Shown here: one piece after another, positions 11,664 through 24,311 of the stretch
Numbering within the stretch: position 1 is the first letter of the stretch
Layout of the letters: each line of letters opens with the position of its first letter
From: Kalaharituber pfeilii
Lineage: Eukaryota > Ascomycota > Pezizomycetes > Pezizales > Pezizaceae
Length of the DNA: 64,000 bases
Direction of reading: 5' to 3'
Assembly: GCA_015179045.1 (NCBI GenBank)
Contig: WHUZ01000018.1
Location: forward strand, 124,001 to 188,000
Notes under the pieces: model-generated
What the model was told of the DNA's origin: nothing
The model's database searches: none
The model's input: the letters and a program-made list of their open reading frames with translations, nothing else
Translations under genes and position numbers: made by a program

Positions 11664-13189
11664 CGGGATGACTCGGGACAGGTACTTTTTACCTGTCCGC
11701 TCAGGGACAGGTAGTTCCTTGTACGGTAAGCGGATCGCCAGTGGCGGGCGCTAATATGCAGAGTTTTCAAGGGTGGCGAGCTCGCATGTACCCGAGTACA
11801 ACTTCATGTATATCAAAGATATGGTTGCTACCCACTCATAGCTTTTCTGTTTCACCTCCGCTGTCACGGAATCATACACCAATTACCACTTGATAGCCAG
11901 GACGCGTAGTCTTTCACCAAAGCCAGCGGCCACTACCTCCGAAGTTGACCATACATCCATTAAGTCTACCAGTAATACAGACCATTTATTATGTTACTTG
12001 TGTTGTTGCTGCGTCCTAAATGGCCGAATAATAAAAAAAAAAAGCTGTTACCGCAATTTTGTAAATAGTTGGCTGAAGAGCTTTAATAGTATATAAGGCT
12101 CTTGAAAACTGTTCTGACATATATTTTCTGCTCATTCAATAGCTTGCCATGCCCACTCTCACTCAGCATTACCTAACATTTAACATTTCCTATCATCTCG
12201 GTCTTATTCTGCTTAGCAATACCTATCCCCTATGCATATCCTTTTATACCTAAATAGGCAATATGGGTGATAGATTTGATATTCCTGTACTTCATTGAAG
12301 TACTCCAATTACTGAAGAGCAGTACGCTTTTAATGATGTATTATATTGTCTTCAAGACTATGCATTAGTTACTAGATTTATAGTTGTAGTTTATAAAAAT
12401 CAACGATTCCTCTTTAGCTTCTCCATCCACACTGGCAAATTAAAGGTCTAATAGCACCCATTTGATAAACAATGACCGACAGAGAAGTACCTACAGATCT
12501 ACCTATTACAATACCTCAATAATGGCCACAGGACCAATATATTAATCAAGGCTGACATCTCCTTCTACGATCATTATACGACTAAGAACAGTTATATGGT
12601 ACCCTTACTGGTGAGAAGGCATCGCCATAGCCCCATGGGCGGCAAGCGATCAATAATATGAAAAAAAAAAAAAATGGTGAGAAGGCAAAGCTTTTTGCAT
12701 GTTTGGAGCATACTCATACCAGCCACATGCAACGAATGTTTACTAGCACACCTGCTAGTCATGGTACTCAGCCAATTATCCAGCAATTTGTACAACCAGC
12801 TTTAAATTATTTTCGTCAGAAAATGACCAAGGGAAAAGCTAAAGCGCATGCTATGACCTCTGCTGAGTTGGCTGCATGAACAGCTGCTGCTGCAAGAAAT
12901 ACTAGAAAGCGCCATATGGAAGGCTCCTTAGGTGTAGTTGAGCTTGAGGATACGCAAGCTCCGCAGGATGTTATTCTTGTTGCATCAAGGTCCCATGTAT
13001 CTTCCACTGCACCTATTTAGTTGTTCAGGTATTGTACTCGAGTACATAATATCTTAGCTTAGGTACCTCTTAATCGTAATCCTTGAAAACCCTGCATACT
13101 AGCGTACGCCACTGGCGATCCGCTTACCGTACAAGGAACTACCTGTCCCTGAGCGGACAGGTAAAAAGTACCTGTCCCGAGTCATCCCG
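11664..13189. mobile_element. Nested MULE-like non-autonomous element, 1526 bp
   Basis: Inverted repeats of about 82 bp begin CGGGATGACTCGGGACAGG and end near GCCAGTGGCG. A perfect 9-bp duplication GACGAGGTG flanks the element (11655-11663 and 13190-13198). It sits inside the 10063-13393 MULE, so it inserted later. The interior is AT-rich, holds a family A hairpin insertion and a short open frame (about 12690-13018) with no recognised domain. No transposase is visible. Confidence 0.88.
12622..12674 (+). mobile_element. Hairpin-poly(A) insertion, family A, with 13-bp target duplication
   Basis: About 39 bp of hairpin and GATCAATAATATG followed by 14 A. The 13-bp direct repeat TGGTGAGAAGGCA flanks it exactly (12609-12621 and 12675-12687). 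The outer stem is ATCGCC...GCGAT, a paired change from the more common CTCGCC...GCGAG. Confidence 0.92.
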
Positions 13190-13613
13190 GACGAGGTGTA
13201 AGCTGAAGCAATACCGGTAGCAGAAGGGAGGCAGTGAAGGAAGCATTGTTCAAATTTTTCGAAATATCCATGCATCCTTGTATTGTGGCGTTATGTACTA
13301 GTAGATTAGCGGATGCTTTAAATATATATCTGGCTAGCGCCTTTTATCCCTACTTCCATCCAGTCAGAAAAGTGACTGGATGGAGACATTCCGGAGGTTT
13401 GCTAGGCTATTTTACAGTGATATGGGATTTATTTTCAGCTCTATTTTAGGACGTCGGACGAATGCATCCTTGTGGCATGAGGTTGCGAAAAGTCTTCTCT
13501 TCGCCTGCCATACCATCAGTGTTCTAATCTGGTACTTCATTCCTCAGCTTCAATCTGGCGCAGGTGAATTGTTCAGTTGTTGCCTATATCCAATTTTGTT
13601 ATTTTGGTTCCTA

Positions 13614-14310
13614 CAGTCAGACCTTGCTATAACGAACACGTAAAATTCTTTTCGTTATAGCAAGGTTTTCGTAATAGAAAATTGTGACAAATTAGTCATG
13701 CAGCCTTGGCAGCTGAGTTCGGACTCCTCAACAGTTATTGTAGCACATTTCGTATTGAGTTACTAGCATAGGAAAGAACGAAGCATAAGTGAATCTTGAA
13801 GTAACAGAAATCTGTCACGGACTGCCTTCGGTCCCGATTAACACTCAGCAATTAGAACCAGTCAAGATGTCAACAACTTCTAACAAGCAGCGAGCAGCAA
13901 GTAAATTTGAGAAGCATCAGATATGCAAGGAAGATTAGAGCTGAACATCTAAAAGAGATCTTGAATGAGTTTCATAGGCATTTTATGAATGAAAGAATAT
14001 CATTGTCTTAATAGTATAAAATTCTGATAAACATTTAGACTTTGCTATTCGTCGCAGGCAACGATATAAGAGTAGCTTAGTGGATTGCCAGGGGAGTTTC
14101 TATAGATTTCATTTGCCACTTTTCGTTATAGCAAGAACAATTTGTATGTACACAGAAATAATTTCCCCTAAATTTTTTTTCGTTTCGTTATTTGGTAGGA
14201 TTTCGTTATAGCAAGGACAGAATAGGTGGAGAGGGAAATCGCCGAGGGCAGTGCGTTCGTAATAGCAAAGTTTTCGCTATAGCGGGGTTCGTTATAGCAA
14301 GGTCTGACTG
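13614..14310. mobile_element. Pogo/Fot-type MITE, 697 bp
   Basis: Inverted termini CAGTCAGACCTTGCTATAAC and its complement GTTATAGCAAGGTCTGACTG, flanked on both sides by TA (13612-13613 and 14311-14312). The terminal motif TTCGTTATAGCAAG recurs several times inside near the ends. Short length, TA target and lack of an open frame support a non-autonomous Tc1/pogo-group element. Confidence 0.9.
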
Positions 14311-14312
14311 TA

Positions 14313-15704
14313 GTTACATTGAATCCGCAAATAGAACGATTCCGGCTATCTGCAAGATCTCAAATAACGGTACCGAGGCAGGCAGGGTTGTACATGCGGA
14401 TAAAAAGTAAAATTAGATGCCGGGGCGATCCCTATTAGTCGTCATGATCTTCAAGGTTATGTACCGCACGACTAGTCTAGTTGCGACATTCCAACGTATG
14501 CCGTTTTAAGGAGAGGAATATTTGACGCGACAGTTTGCAGAATTTCGGAGTAAAACGCCCTAATCCCGTTTTTGCTCCGATTATTGACAGCTATAACGAA
14601 GTATGTTATGTGCAACCGATTTTTTTTACTTTTTTTTTTCTCCCGGACTGTGCATGAACCCCCCTCACGGGTTTGTCATTAGCTTTCCTATCCTAGCTAA
14701 ACCGCTAATTGGAAGAAAATTTGTGCTAGCCAAAGTTCAATAGCTTGAATATGCATCAAGCCTAATAGTCCCCTGTTTTAATACGAAAACCCGATTTCGT
14801 TGCCTAAAAGGAATTATACTTGCATGTTCATATCGACAGGACGTCCATGATTACCTTTTTGGGCTTCAATCTCCCGGGATTACTTTTTTCGCCACCGCCA
14901 ACAATCTGAACCCCTGTTACAGGTATAAACATTACCAAACGTCGCTAACCCTAAACAAGCGTTCTACTACTTTGAGATTATTCTTATCGGCTCAGGGCGA
15001 TCCAATGTCTGCAGAGGTACAGGGTAGCCGAGAAGAGATTTCTGCCTTCCAGTTACCGTTTTCCGTTTCTTCGATATATATAGAAATTTCTCGGAATGTG
15101 ACTGTAGCACTAATTTAGTACTCATGTCCACATTGCACGGTTACTTGCAGAAAATACGAACTGCATAATTAGTGTCTAAGTGACTTCAACCACCCCTTTT
15201 TTTTTCTCTTTTTCTCGCGGAACCTAATGCTAAATGTTCCTAGGGGTATAGTGGACTTTCATCTGATGGATGAACAATCCTAGGTTGACGACTAGCTACT
15301 CATGCAATACTGATCCACAATATAGTACTTGCAGATACAGGATGCTGTTGGATATCCAGATAAAAAAAAAAAAAAAAAAAAAAAAGCAACGGTCATTTCC
15401 ATGACCATTCAATCTAGTAAGCACTTTTTGCTTCATAATTGTTCAGATATTATATGCTTACGAGCAACGCAGTTTTTGTGACCTTTGCAGCTCAGACACC
15501 ATAGCATGAGCTTTCCAATCAATCGTTCTGGGATTTATCGCCACGGAGCGTCATTTATTCATTTATGTATAATTGACTATGTAAGAAATGAATCCTAAGG
15601 ATAGATAATAATAAACCTACGCAGAAGGATAGGGAAAAATTCAATCGCTATCTTCAATCAACGAAAGATTTCATTTTATTTCTTGTTCCGTCTGCAGACC
15701 TTGG

Positions 15705-15741
<37 letters not shown>

Positions 15742-16822
15742 CATTTTCTTTATTTTCTTTTCTTTTCTTTTTTTTTTTTGCTTGAATTCTTTGTCTTGTC
15801 CTAAATCCGCTTTACAGCCGAGCTGACACCAAGACGCAAATAGTAGTCTAGGCACACAATTCCGTGTCATCCGACGGAAAGGACGTACCCGAATGCGGGA
15901 ACTCTGAAGATTGCTGAGTCTCATAGCACCGGCTGCTTGACTCGAGATTAGCAGCTAAGGGCTACAGACACGGATTGTTATCATAGTCAATAACGATGAT
16001 CCTGATATATATATATATCAATCTAGAGGCAAAAGCAATACGCATCTGCTGGTCAGTCTGCTCTTAGTAGTTTCGGTTCACCGGCACTTGCTGCACGCAA
16101 GTCTATTGCAATCGTATCCGGAACACAACAGGCGTGTGATCTGGCGCTGGAAGAGGGACCCAGGAACAGTTTCCACAACATTGCCATGTCGATTGCAGTC
16201 GGCACTGCCATGCAATAACGAGCACACGGCTCTATGGTCTATTTGTTATGTTTTGGGGGCCAAGCTGACCTATTCAAACGGACTGCATGCAATTGTGGTA
16301 CCTTCCCTTGACCCATGCACGCATAGCAGTCTTGAATTTCTGCACTTTGCAAACAGTTCAGTATCCCTTGCTTGACGGAATTAATCTTTGCTCTATTGTG
16401 CCTGCCGGAGCAAATTTAGGGTCCACTCCCTCATTTTACTTCTTCATTTATGATATCAGACGCTCCGTTTGAACCTGTCATCCCTTTCGCTGCGGAACTC
16501 CCAGAGCTACTTAGTTGCAATAACTACCGCCGAGGCATACAATGTTCGTTGTTGTAGGAGTGCGTTAAATGATTGGGCAATGGGAGGACAGTTGGCGAGA
16601 TGGATGGGTCATGAGAAGAATGTACGCACTCGGCATTAAGATCTCCAATAGTGGAATCGTTTGTTACAGGCCCGCAACAGGTTCCACTTATTGCTGAGAG
16701 TGTTGTAGATTTTTCTATATCACGCTCTATGCGCCCCTTATGAAAAAGTACATTCTTCTGCTCCCCAACATTCATTTGTTCTTTGACAAATTTCGCGAAC
16801 ATTGCTTTATTGCCCGCAAAAG
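14313..16822. other. Gene-free AT-rich stretch upstream of the oxidase gene
   Basis: Contains poly(A) (about 15361-15385) and poly(T) tracts (15712-15736, 15767-15779) and short open frames with no recognised family. The last few hundred bases are presumably the multicopper oxidase promoter. Confidence 0.5.
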
Positions 16823-19043
16823 ATGAGGTCGCAAACGAATTCTCGCTCGTTCTCAGCTTTACCTTTTGCTCTCATACTTCTGCTATGGAGCCCCCTCGCA
16901 ACTGCCAGACTAGTCCGTCACAAGTTTGTGATAACGTGGGAAGTTGGTGCCCCGAATGGTAATGCTAGGGAGATGATCAAGATCAACAGGGAATTCCCCG
17001 GTCCCAATCTCTGGCTTAATCAGTATGACGACGTGGAGATCACCGTGCATAATGAGATGCCGTTCAATACGACGATACATTGGCATGGAATTGAGTATGT
17101 TTATGTTTACAACTTCTCTCCTGCTCTGACAATGCTTGTGGAATGAAACATATGCTAACTGATAGTTATCATTGTATAGGCAAGCTGGAACTCCCTGGTC
17201 TGATGGTGTCCCTGGCCTCACCCAGCGACCAATTGAACCCGGACAAACCTACATCTACAAGTGGAACGCTAACACTTATGGCACGTACTGGTACCACGCA
17301 CACTCGAGGGGGACCCTGCAGGATGGCCTCTACGGCGCCATCTATATTCGGTTCGTACAACTACTCCCTTTCCTTTCCCATCCCATCATCAAGTTATACT
17401 CGCTGATTATGTCTTCATCGACTATATAGGCCACACAGAGATGAACAGCGCCCATACCATCTCATCAGCTCTGACAAGTATGAGCAGAGGTGGATAAAGC
17501 GTGCTGCGGAGGAGAAGCCCAATCTGTTGTTGGTCTCGGATTGGACGAACTTTACCTCATGGGACTATATGAGGGTGCAAAGGGAGTCTGGGTTGACGAT
17601 TTTGTAAGTTGCAGGTCTCCAGAGTGTCGTGAGTGGGCATTATGGTCTGACCCGGATGGGGATTGGTAGCTGTGTGGATAGCATCCTCGCCAACGGGCGC
17701 GGGCAAGTATTTTGCCCCAAACATGCAGAGCTGATTGAGATGACACCCCCGCTGTATTTGCTGGCGTTCGAAGGCAAGGTGTTGACCGACAAGGGGTTAG
17801 TACCTCGCAATTTCCCACAAACATCCAAGTTCCGCTTAGTCTTCTAAAAGCCTTGCTAACGGAGAACATGGGTAGCTGCCTCCCCAATGTCTACGCTGTC
17901 CAAGGCCCGTTTCCCTACGACGAGTCCCTGATCCCTGACGGTCTCAACTCCGGCTGTATTCCCACCAACGGCAGCCACCTGACCATCACCGTCAACCCCG
18001 CCAACAAATGGGCCAGCATTAACTTCATCGCCGGCACTGCCCTCAAGACCCTGCGGCTCTCCATCGACGAACATCCCATGTGGATCTACGAGGTCGACGG
18101 GCACTTTATCGAGCCACAGCTGGCTGACACGTTTACCGCGTTCAATGGCGAGCGGTACTCAGCGCTCATCAAGCTGGACAAGACCCCCGGGGAGTACACA
18201 ATCCGGCTCTCTGACACCAACTTGGATCAGATTATCTCTGGGTTCGCGACGCTCAGGTACAAGAACTCGACTCCGGAGTCTTTGGGGAGGAAGAGTGTTG
18301 CAAGTATCGACTACGGCGGGCGAAACACGTCCGCGGAAGTCCGTGAGCTTGATCGCGGGCTACTGCTGCCCTATCCTCCGCTGCCACCACTTCCCCCCGC
18401 CTCGGCATTCTACACGTTCAATTTTGGCAGGCTCGGTGGGAGCTGGAAGTGGTCGCTCGACGGTACCGCGTTGTATCCCAGCGACTACTCCTCGTACGAG
18501 CCCTTCCTGTACAACCTCACCCACGCCTTGCACCTTATGAACAAACAACCCGCACCAAACAACCCCACCATGCGCAACCTCATCATCCCCACGAAGAATA
18601 ACACCTGGGTCGACCTACTCTTCCAAGTCGGGTCCAACCCCGTGCAACCCAATCAGTTTCCCCACAGCGTGCACAAGCACAGCAACAAGATGTACCTCAT
18701 TGGCCGGGGGTCCGGGATATTCCATAAAAAGTATAAGTCGCTAGAAGACGCGATGGAGAAGGATCCGGGAAACTTCCGCTTGAACCGCCCGCAGATGAGG
18801 GATACGTTCTTGACAACGGACCAGGGACCGAATTGGATGCTGGTCAGGTATCATGTGCGGATCCCGGGGCCGTTTTTGTTGCATTGTCATATTGAGACGC
18901 ATTTGGAGGGGGGCATGGCGGTGGCGTTGTTGGATGGGGTGGACGTGTGGCCGGAGGTGCCGGACGAGTGGAGGCATGGGGGGGTGGTGGCTGTGAAGGG
19001 GCGGGAGGGGAAGGGGGCGGAGGGGAAGGGGGAAAGTAATTAG
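16823..19043 (+). CDS. Secreted multicopper oxidase, laccase-like (cluster type)
   Basis: Predicted 636 aa. Exons: 16823-17094, 17180-17350, 17430-17603, 17670-17795, 17876-19043; introns of 85, 79, 66 and 80 nt keep frame (intron 2 starts GTTCGT, an unusual donor). The start is the ATG that yields a signal peptide (basic start, then LPFALILLLW, cleavage near ATA). The four copper-ligand motifs are present: HWHGIE (rejoined across intron 1), WYHAHSRG, HSVHKHS, and HCHIETHLEGGM with the T1 Cys and a Met in the axial position. Enzymes of this type oxidise phenols and carry out pigment polymerisation or coupling of aromatic polyketides outside the cytosol. It lies tail-to-tail with the monooxygenase gene. 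By context it likely couples or polymerises the PKS product; a ferroxidase-like role cannot be excluded. Confidence 0.95.
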
Positions 19044-19682
19044 AGTGAGTGAGTGAGCGGAGAGACTGGAGTGGTGGAGTTGTGGGAAGGGGAGATGAGT
19101 GGTCGGGGAGGTGGTCAGAAAGGTGGAAAGAGGAGGGGTGAAATTTATATCGTTTACATTTTCTCTTTTTTATTTTTTGTTTTTACTTTTCCTTTGCTTT
19201 TCCTTCTTTCCCCTTCTTTTATTGCATCCCCTCCCGCCTTTTTTTTTTTTCTTTCTCCCTTTTGAGAGAGAGGGGACGGAGACGGGGGTGTTTATTGTAT
19301 GTTACTTTTTGGGGGATCCCAGAAATTTTTTTTTTTCGGCCTTTTCCGCGGCCCATACGTAGACCTTTTTTTTTTTTTTTTTTTGATCTTACAGTGTATG
19401 ATAGCATTTCAAAACACATTGTTGAGAAAATGCAGAGAATTCTGATACGTTTTCTTTTTTTTCTCTTTTTTATGTCTATTCCCTCGCCCCCAAGTCGACA
19501 GAAAATGTGTGGATCGATCTAGTGTAGTCCGATTTTTTTTTTTTTTTTTTCTCAATCAAGGTGGGGATGTGGGGGCGTTAACTAGGTAAACTCCATATCC
19601 TCCGCTTTTTCAGGCCCTCGGGTGCGTGAAATGACAGGAACGAAAAGAACATCTAGAAAAGTAGGAAACGCCACCACACACA
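19044..19682. other. Convergent intergenic region with poly(T) tracts
   Basis: Between the 3' ends of the oxidase and monooxygenase genes. It holds three T-runs (about 19240, 19364-19384 and 19532-19549) and a purine-rich start. It probably contains both polyadenylation regions; no gene seen. Confidence 0.5.
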
Positions 19683-21077
19683 TCACGGGGTCTGCATTCC
19701 TCTGTTTACATTTCCCCCGCCATCTTCGGTACCTCCCGTACTAGCACCATCCGGCACAGCCTCCGAATCCCCCTCCTCCTTCTCCTCCTGTGCACCATCC
19801 ACCGCCGCCGCCGCCCCAGGGACACTCCTATCCGGCGCCCCCCTCCCCTTCATCATCTCCACCATCTTCCTTCCTCCCCCGTCACCAAACAAAAGCTCCA
19901 GCTGCTCCCACGTGTCCCGCGCCTTCTCCTCCGCGCGCTCAAACATTGCTGTCTCGTACGCGCGCACGGCGCGGTCCCTGTCGACTTGTCCTGCGACCCA
20001 TTTGGCAATCCACTCGCTCAGCTCCAGTGCGTCGCCCATCCCCACGTTCACGCCTTCGCCGGCGAACACGGTCATGAGGTGGGCTGCGTCGCCGATGACG
20101 GTGACTCCGTTTTTGGCTTCCCAGGTCAGTCCGACGGGGAGCATGTACAGCTTCCGCAGGACGAGCTCGTCGCCGGCCTCGATTACTACCCGCTTCAGAT
20201 CGGCGCCGCAGTCGCTGAACCACGCGTCTACCAAGTCCCTTCTCGCCTTTTCCCCCGCGCGGAAATCGACGCCGCAGGTCTCTGACCAGTTTTCGGGAAC
20301 CCGCAGCGAGACGTAGACTCTGACACTCCCGTTCCCGTTCCGCTGACATAGGATGGCGCGGTCCTTGTCGAACATGAAGCAGCTTCCCATGCCCACGTAA
20401 CTACTCAACCACGGGTTCCTCTCGTCGACATCCAGCGCCCAGAGTTCTACCATGCTAATCCCAGAGTAATATGGCTCGACAGGCGTGAGCCATGGGCGAA
20501 CCCTGCTTTTGCATCCGTCAGCTCCGACGACCAAATCCCACCCGCCCACGGTCTCCCCGTCTGTAAACACAACTTCCCACTTGCCCTCATCTTCAGGGTA
20601 CTTGGGGTCCGGACGAATCCCGTCCGTCTTCTTGCCCCACTTCACTTGACTGCCTTCTGGCACATGCTTTAGTCCGTCCAAAAGAATCTCCCTCAAGAGA
20701 ACTCTATCGATCTCTGGGCGATCGGACTCCTCCAACGTGGGGCTCCTCGGCGGGGTTTCAGGCCCTTCCACCCCGTGATCGCCCTCGTCCCAGATCACCG
20801 TGCCGTCGGGCTCAACAACCTTGAGGGCGTCACCCTCCGGGCGTGCAAATTTTCGAAACTCGGCAAAGAGCCCCGCGGAGCGGAGGGCGAGCTGGCCGGA
20901 CGAGGGGTGCAGGTCAAGCGTCCCGCCTTGGGAGCGCTCGCGGGCACTTTTCTCGCGCTCGTAAATCGTAAAGGGAATGTTTTGGCGGGCGAGGAGGTTG
21001 GCGAGGGTGAGACCCGTGGGGCCGGCGCCGATGATGGCAATTTTAGGATAAGTGCGGGAAACGGAGTCAGTTGACAT
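19683..21077 (-). CDS. FAD-dependent monooxygenase, TetX/PHBH-like
   Basis: Single-exon 464-aa class A flavoprotein monooxygenase. Visible motifs: GAGPTG dinucleotide-binding loop (residues 17-22), REILLDGL region, the GADGCKSRVR (DG) motif mid-protein, and GDAAHLMTVFAGEGVNVG near the C-terminus, which is the typical TetX-like FAD pyrophosphate/ribityl motif. The C-terminal 50 residues are Glu/Gly/Ala-rich low complexity. The open frame extends 97 codons further upstream (to 21368), with Arg- and Tyr-rich sequence; I chose the ATG at 21077 because it places GxGxxG at the usual distance from the N-terminus. It likely hydroxylates or oxidatively cleaves the aromatic polyketide with NAD(P)H and O2. 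Substrate is inferred from its neighbours. Confidence 0.93.
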   Translation of the reverse strand: MSTDSVSRTYPKIAIIGAGPTGLTLANLLARQNIPFTIYEREKSARERSQGGTLDLHPSSGQLALRSAGLFAEFRKFARPEGDALKVVEPDGTVIWDEGDHGVEGPETPPRSPTLEESDRPEIDRVLLREILLDGLKHVPEGSQVKWGKKTDGIRPDPKYPEDEGKWEVVFTDGETVGGWDLVVGADGCKSRVRPWLTPVEPYYSGISMVELWALDVDERNPWLSSYVGMGSCFMFDKDRAILCQRNGNGSVRVYVSLRVPENWSETCGVDFRAGEKARRDLVDAWFSDCGADLKRVVIEAGDELVLRKLYMLPVGLTWEAKNGVTVIGDAAHLMTVFAGEGVNVGMGDALELSEWIAKWVAGQVDRDRAVRAYETAMFERAEEKARDTWEQLELLFGDGGGRKMVEMMKGRGAPDRSVPGAAAAVDGAQEEKEEGDSEAVPDGASTGGTEDGGGNVNRGMQTP

Positions 21078-22166
21078 GGTGCGACGATGTTGAAGTGATG
21101 GCCGGGTGAGACTGGATACTGCTTGTTGTCCCGATGGCGACCGTAAATAATAATAAGATGACGGCGGTCTCAGCAAGGGGATCGCAGCTGACCACCACCA
21201 CCGCTTTTCTAGTGTGATGAATGTTCTCCTTGCTGCAGCGAAAGCGAACACTGTTGCAGATCCGAGGCTAGTAGCAAGGAAAAATCGTCTCTGGGGCGCA
21301 GCAGCTGCAAGGAGACTGCCGCTAGGAATGACCCTCTTCTTCTTCTTCTGTTGGAATGCAACGAGCATGGTCGCGGGGCTTTAATGTGTGTGGGGGGGGG
21401 GATGGAACCAGCAACCCGTTGCACAAAAAGAATTGAACGTTTCCACCTGTCAGTGGTGGAGTGGGGGGACACAGGAACGACAGTAACAACGATCTGCACG
21501 GCGGGGATCTTGGAGAAAAACGATCTATGGAGGGTCGCACTAGCCAGATAACCCTGGCAACATTACTGCAAAAATGGAACTGTAACTTGCAGACACAAAA
21601 AAAAAAAAATGTTGAGTCCCAAGGCGAGAATAGTTAAAAACCTACGTGATGTTGACGTGTGTAAGGGGGGTTTATCGCGTGAAAAATTCGGGCTAAAAGA
21701 AGCCCTTGAGAAACGCAGGCAGCTACGGGATGGGGGTAACTCTAAAGCTTGGGCTTAAACTGTGGTTGGTGATAGGTGGTGGCGGGGCACGGAAGCGGGA
21801 AGGGTATGCATACGACATCGGCGGTGATTACGGGGCTGTTTGTGTGGTTTGGCTGAGCTGGGGTCATGTTGGAGGGGGGGGTTATAGGAATGCGGCAATA
21901 GTGGAAGTGGCGGAAGCAGAGGTGGGGTGGGGGTTCACGATCGGTGGGGGACAGTGGGGCTGCAGATTGTAGGAACTCCACAGTCTGCTCTGGTGCGAGT
22001 TTGTCTTGGCAAGAAGTACAGTAAATGTAAATACAAGCAACAAGGGGGCGTATGTATCGGTGAGATCGACAGGGGTGCCGGAACGGGGCGGTAAGACTGA
22101 AAAAAATGAATCTTCGACAGGGGGCATCCTAGCATATCCTTCTATTGGCTTATCTATGAAAATCAC

Positions 22167-22247
<81 letters not shown>

Positions 22248-24311
22248 TTGTCGCCCGATGTACCTTTGCGGGAAGTAGTTTAGTTTTGTTACTTGCGGGT
22301 ACCGGTACTGGTGGGTACATAGTCTACACAAGCTTGCGGAGACGGGGGGGTAAGGAAATGGAGATGGAGAGTGGGATGGGATGCAGTGGGCCGTCCCAGT
22401 TACGACTTTGTTTTCTACATTAGCATAGAGATTTTGGAAACTGCGGAATGATTGTCGGGATGGTGCATGGTGTTGGTTACGGGATGCGGGATGCAGAAAA
22501 AAAAAGAAAAAAGAAAAAAAAAAAATGGAAATAATGGAAATATGGAATTGTGGATGTCATGCAAAGAGCGTGGGTATTGTGACGTGTTGGTTGTTTTGTT
22601 TATTTTATTCGTCTTTATGGGGTAAAATATTACATACATACATACCTTAAATAACCTACCTTTCTGTTTTTTCACACCCGTACTCCTGACCATCACCGAT
22701 ATGAACAAGAAGTTCATCGTCCCACCGTATATATTCGGCCAAGCGACGAATGTTGTAAACTAAATGGATGCGTGCAGGGAATTTTGCAAAGTAGGATACT
22801 TGAAAGGTAAAAAGACAATGTATTGGTGTTTCCCGCAAATTGTGTTGTTGGGAGAGAGTATGGGTGTATAAGAGGCATGTGTGTTTGTTAGCTGAGCTTG
22901 TGAATAATCCTAGTCGAGGAGGGAATGGGGTGTACAGATGGCGGGGGGGCGGGCGTCATGTGTCGCTTGCCAAGAACCGCTTGGCGAGACGTCATGTGAC
23001 TAGGTGCCAAGATTGCAGTGTCCGCTTCTGGTATCTGCATTTCTCCGCAAGGCGGTCCCTTCCCTCTCCCCCCGCTGATCCTCCCCCTCCTCCTCCTCCT
23101 CCTCCTCCTCTCCCTCTCCTCCTCTCCTCTCTCCGCTCCCCCGCTCTAAACGGTTCAGCATGTCGAACAATTGTCAACTAACTGCGCCAACTTGCTTGGA
23201 AAGCTGCAGCCATCACACCCTTCTACTTTGTGAACTTTATCCTGCCGAAATGCAGACTCTCCGAGGCCGCACCAAACCTGGATATACAACAGTATGCACG
23301 CAGCCGTGGCAGGTATTCTCATCAACCAACTCTATATATAGTCTTACGCTAACGTCAGTCTTGCCCCAACAAAGCTCTAGCCATGGAACGTCGCACCTGC
23401 AGATGGCCGGCACCGGCCAACGTGTCCACTCGAGCCGCTTATATGCGCAGATTCGCAATTGTGAATCACAGGCATTGAGTCATGTCCCATCTAAGGAGTA
23501 GTCTGACCTAAGGAACGGGTAACCTAATCCATTCAAAAAGAACCGAAAAGATGGCGGTATTTCTTCCGGGGTAGTACATGGCGCAAGCTGCAGCTTACCC
23601 GCGATGAACGGACTGTACCACACCTCCGAATGCAACACCTGCAACTAAAGCTTCGTACCGTAGCACAGTTTTCGGATTCCTCAGCTCACGGGAACACAAT
23701 GATTAATTCAAAACCCAATTTACAAATCCGCAGCCGAGAATTATCTCAGCATTTGATACAGCTTCCGGCAGCTGACTCCCATACGCCGAGGCCAAATCCA
23801 GTGTCAGCTCCTTGTGAAGGCGTTTGCAGTTTCTCCTCCGTATTTAGAAAGTCTGCTCAGATACAACAAGACATGCTATATTCTGACAACCGAAACCAGT
23901 CCTACATAATAGTCCTTGGAGTGAGGTCAGATGGACGCTCCTGTCAATACTCCCTCGGAGTTGTGGGAAGGCAAATATCTGGCTTCACAGTGTTCGGTCA
24001 TCCCTCCTGCTGACCGAGGCATATAATTATGATATAGATCTGCCAGTTGTAGTCGAGTTATCTACCTACTGGTTTTTTCTTCAGCTATTACATCATTTTT
24101 ACCATTTGCCTAGGGTAGAGAGCAGATTCCGCAGCGAGCGGCATTAGGATATCTATATCGCTAGCTTATAGCTACAACCTTGCATTACCTTGCCGTGGTC
24201 TTCAATTATTGCTTCTTCCGTCTACACGTGCTGTGGACTTCTGTTCCGGTTCAAAGTCTCCTATACACTCCATCCTTCAGCTTTCTGCAGCTATCCCAAC
24301 TTTCAAGCGCA
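21078..24311. other. Intergenic region between monooxygenase and methyltransferase
   Basis: Divergent promoters lie at the edges. Between them I see only low-complexity sequence, including a (ATC)n microsatellite, an A-rich tract near 22498-22525 and a (CCT)n-like pyrimidine tract near 23080-23125. Short open frames match no family I recognise. Confidence 0.5.
22167..22245. repeat. (ATC)n microsatellite, about 26 copies
   Basis: Perfect trinucleotide run. It produces poly-Ile and poly-Met frames that are not genes. Confidence 0.98.

Larger units (their letters stand above)
10063..13393. mobile_element. MULE-like DNA transposon, about 3.3 kb, with nested insertions
   Basis: Terminal inverted repeats of about 100 bp start CGGAATGTCTCCATCCAGTC. 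The left end carries the repeat twice in tandem (from 10063 and from about 10147) and the right end once (about 13290-13393). The 9-bp direct duplication GAGGTTTGC flanks it exactly (10054-10062 and 13394-13402), as expected for Mutator-like elements. Each repeat contains its own palindrome around CCAGTCA/TGACTGG. Inside are minus-strand remnants of a transposase-like protein and a second, younger MULE-like element (11664-13189). It appears non-autonomous because the catalytic core is not visible. Confidence 0.88.

Noticed and set aside
15361..15385. Poly(A) tract as a further retroposed insertion
   Set aside because: The sequence before it lacks either hairpin and no flanking duplication is visible.
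21078..21368. 97-residue N-terminal extension of the monooxygenase
   Set aside because: In frame but compositionally odd and not expected before the GxGxxG motif; an ATG at 21077 gives the normal N-terminus. A targeting peptide cannot be fully excluded.
22006..22331. Open frames with poly-Met or poly-Ile
   Set aside because: Translation of the (ATC)n microsatellite.
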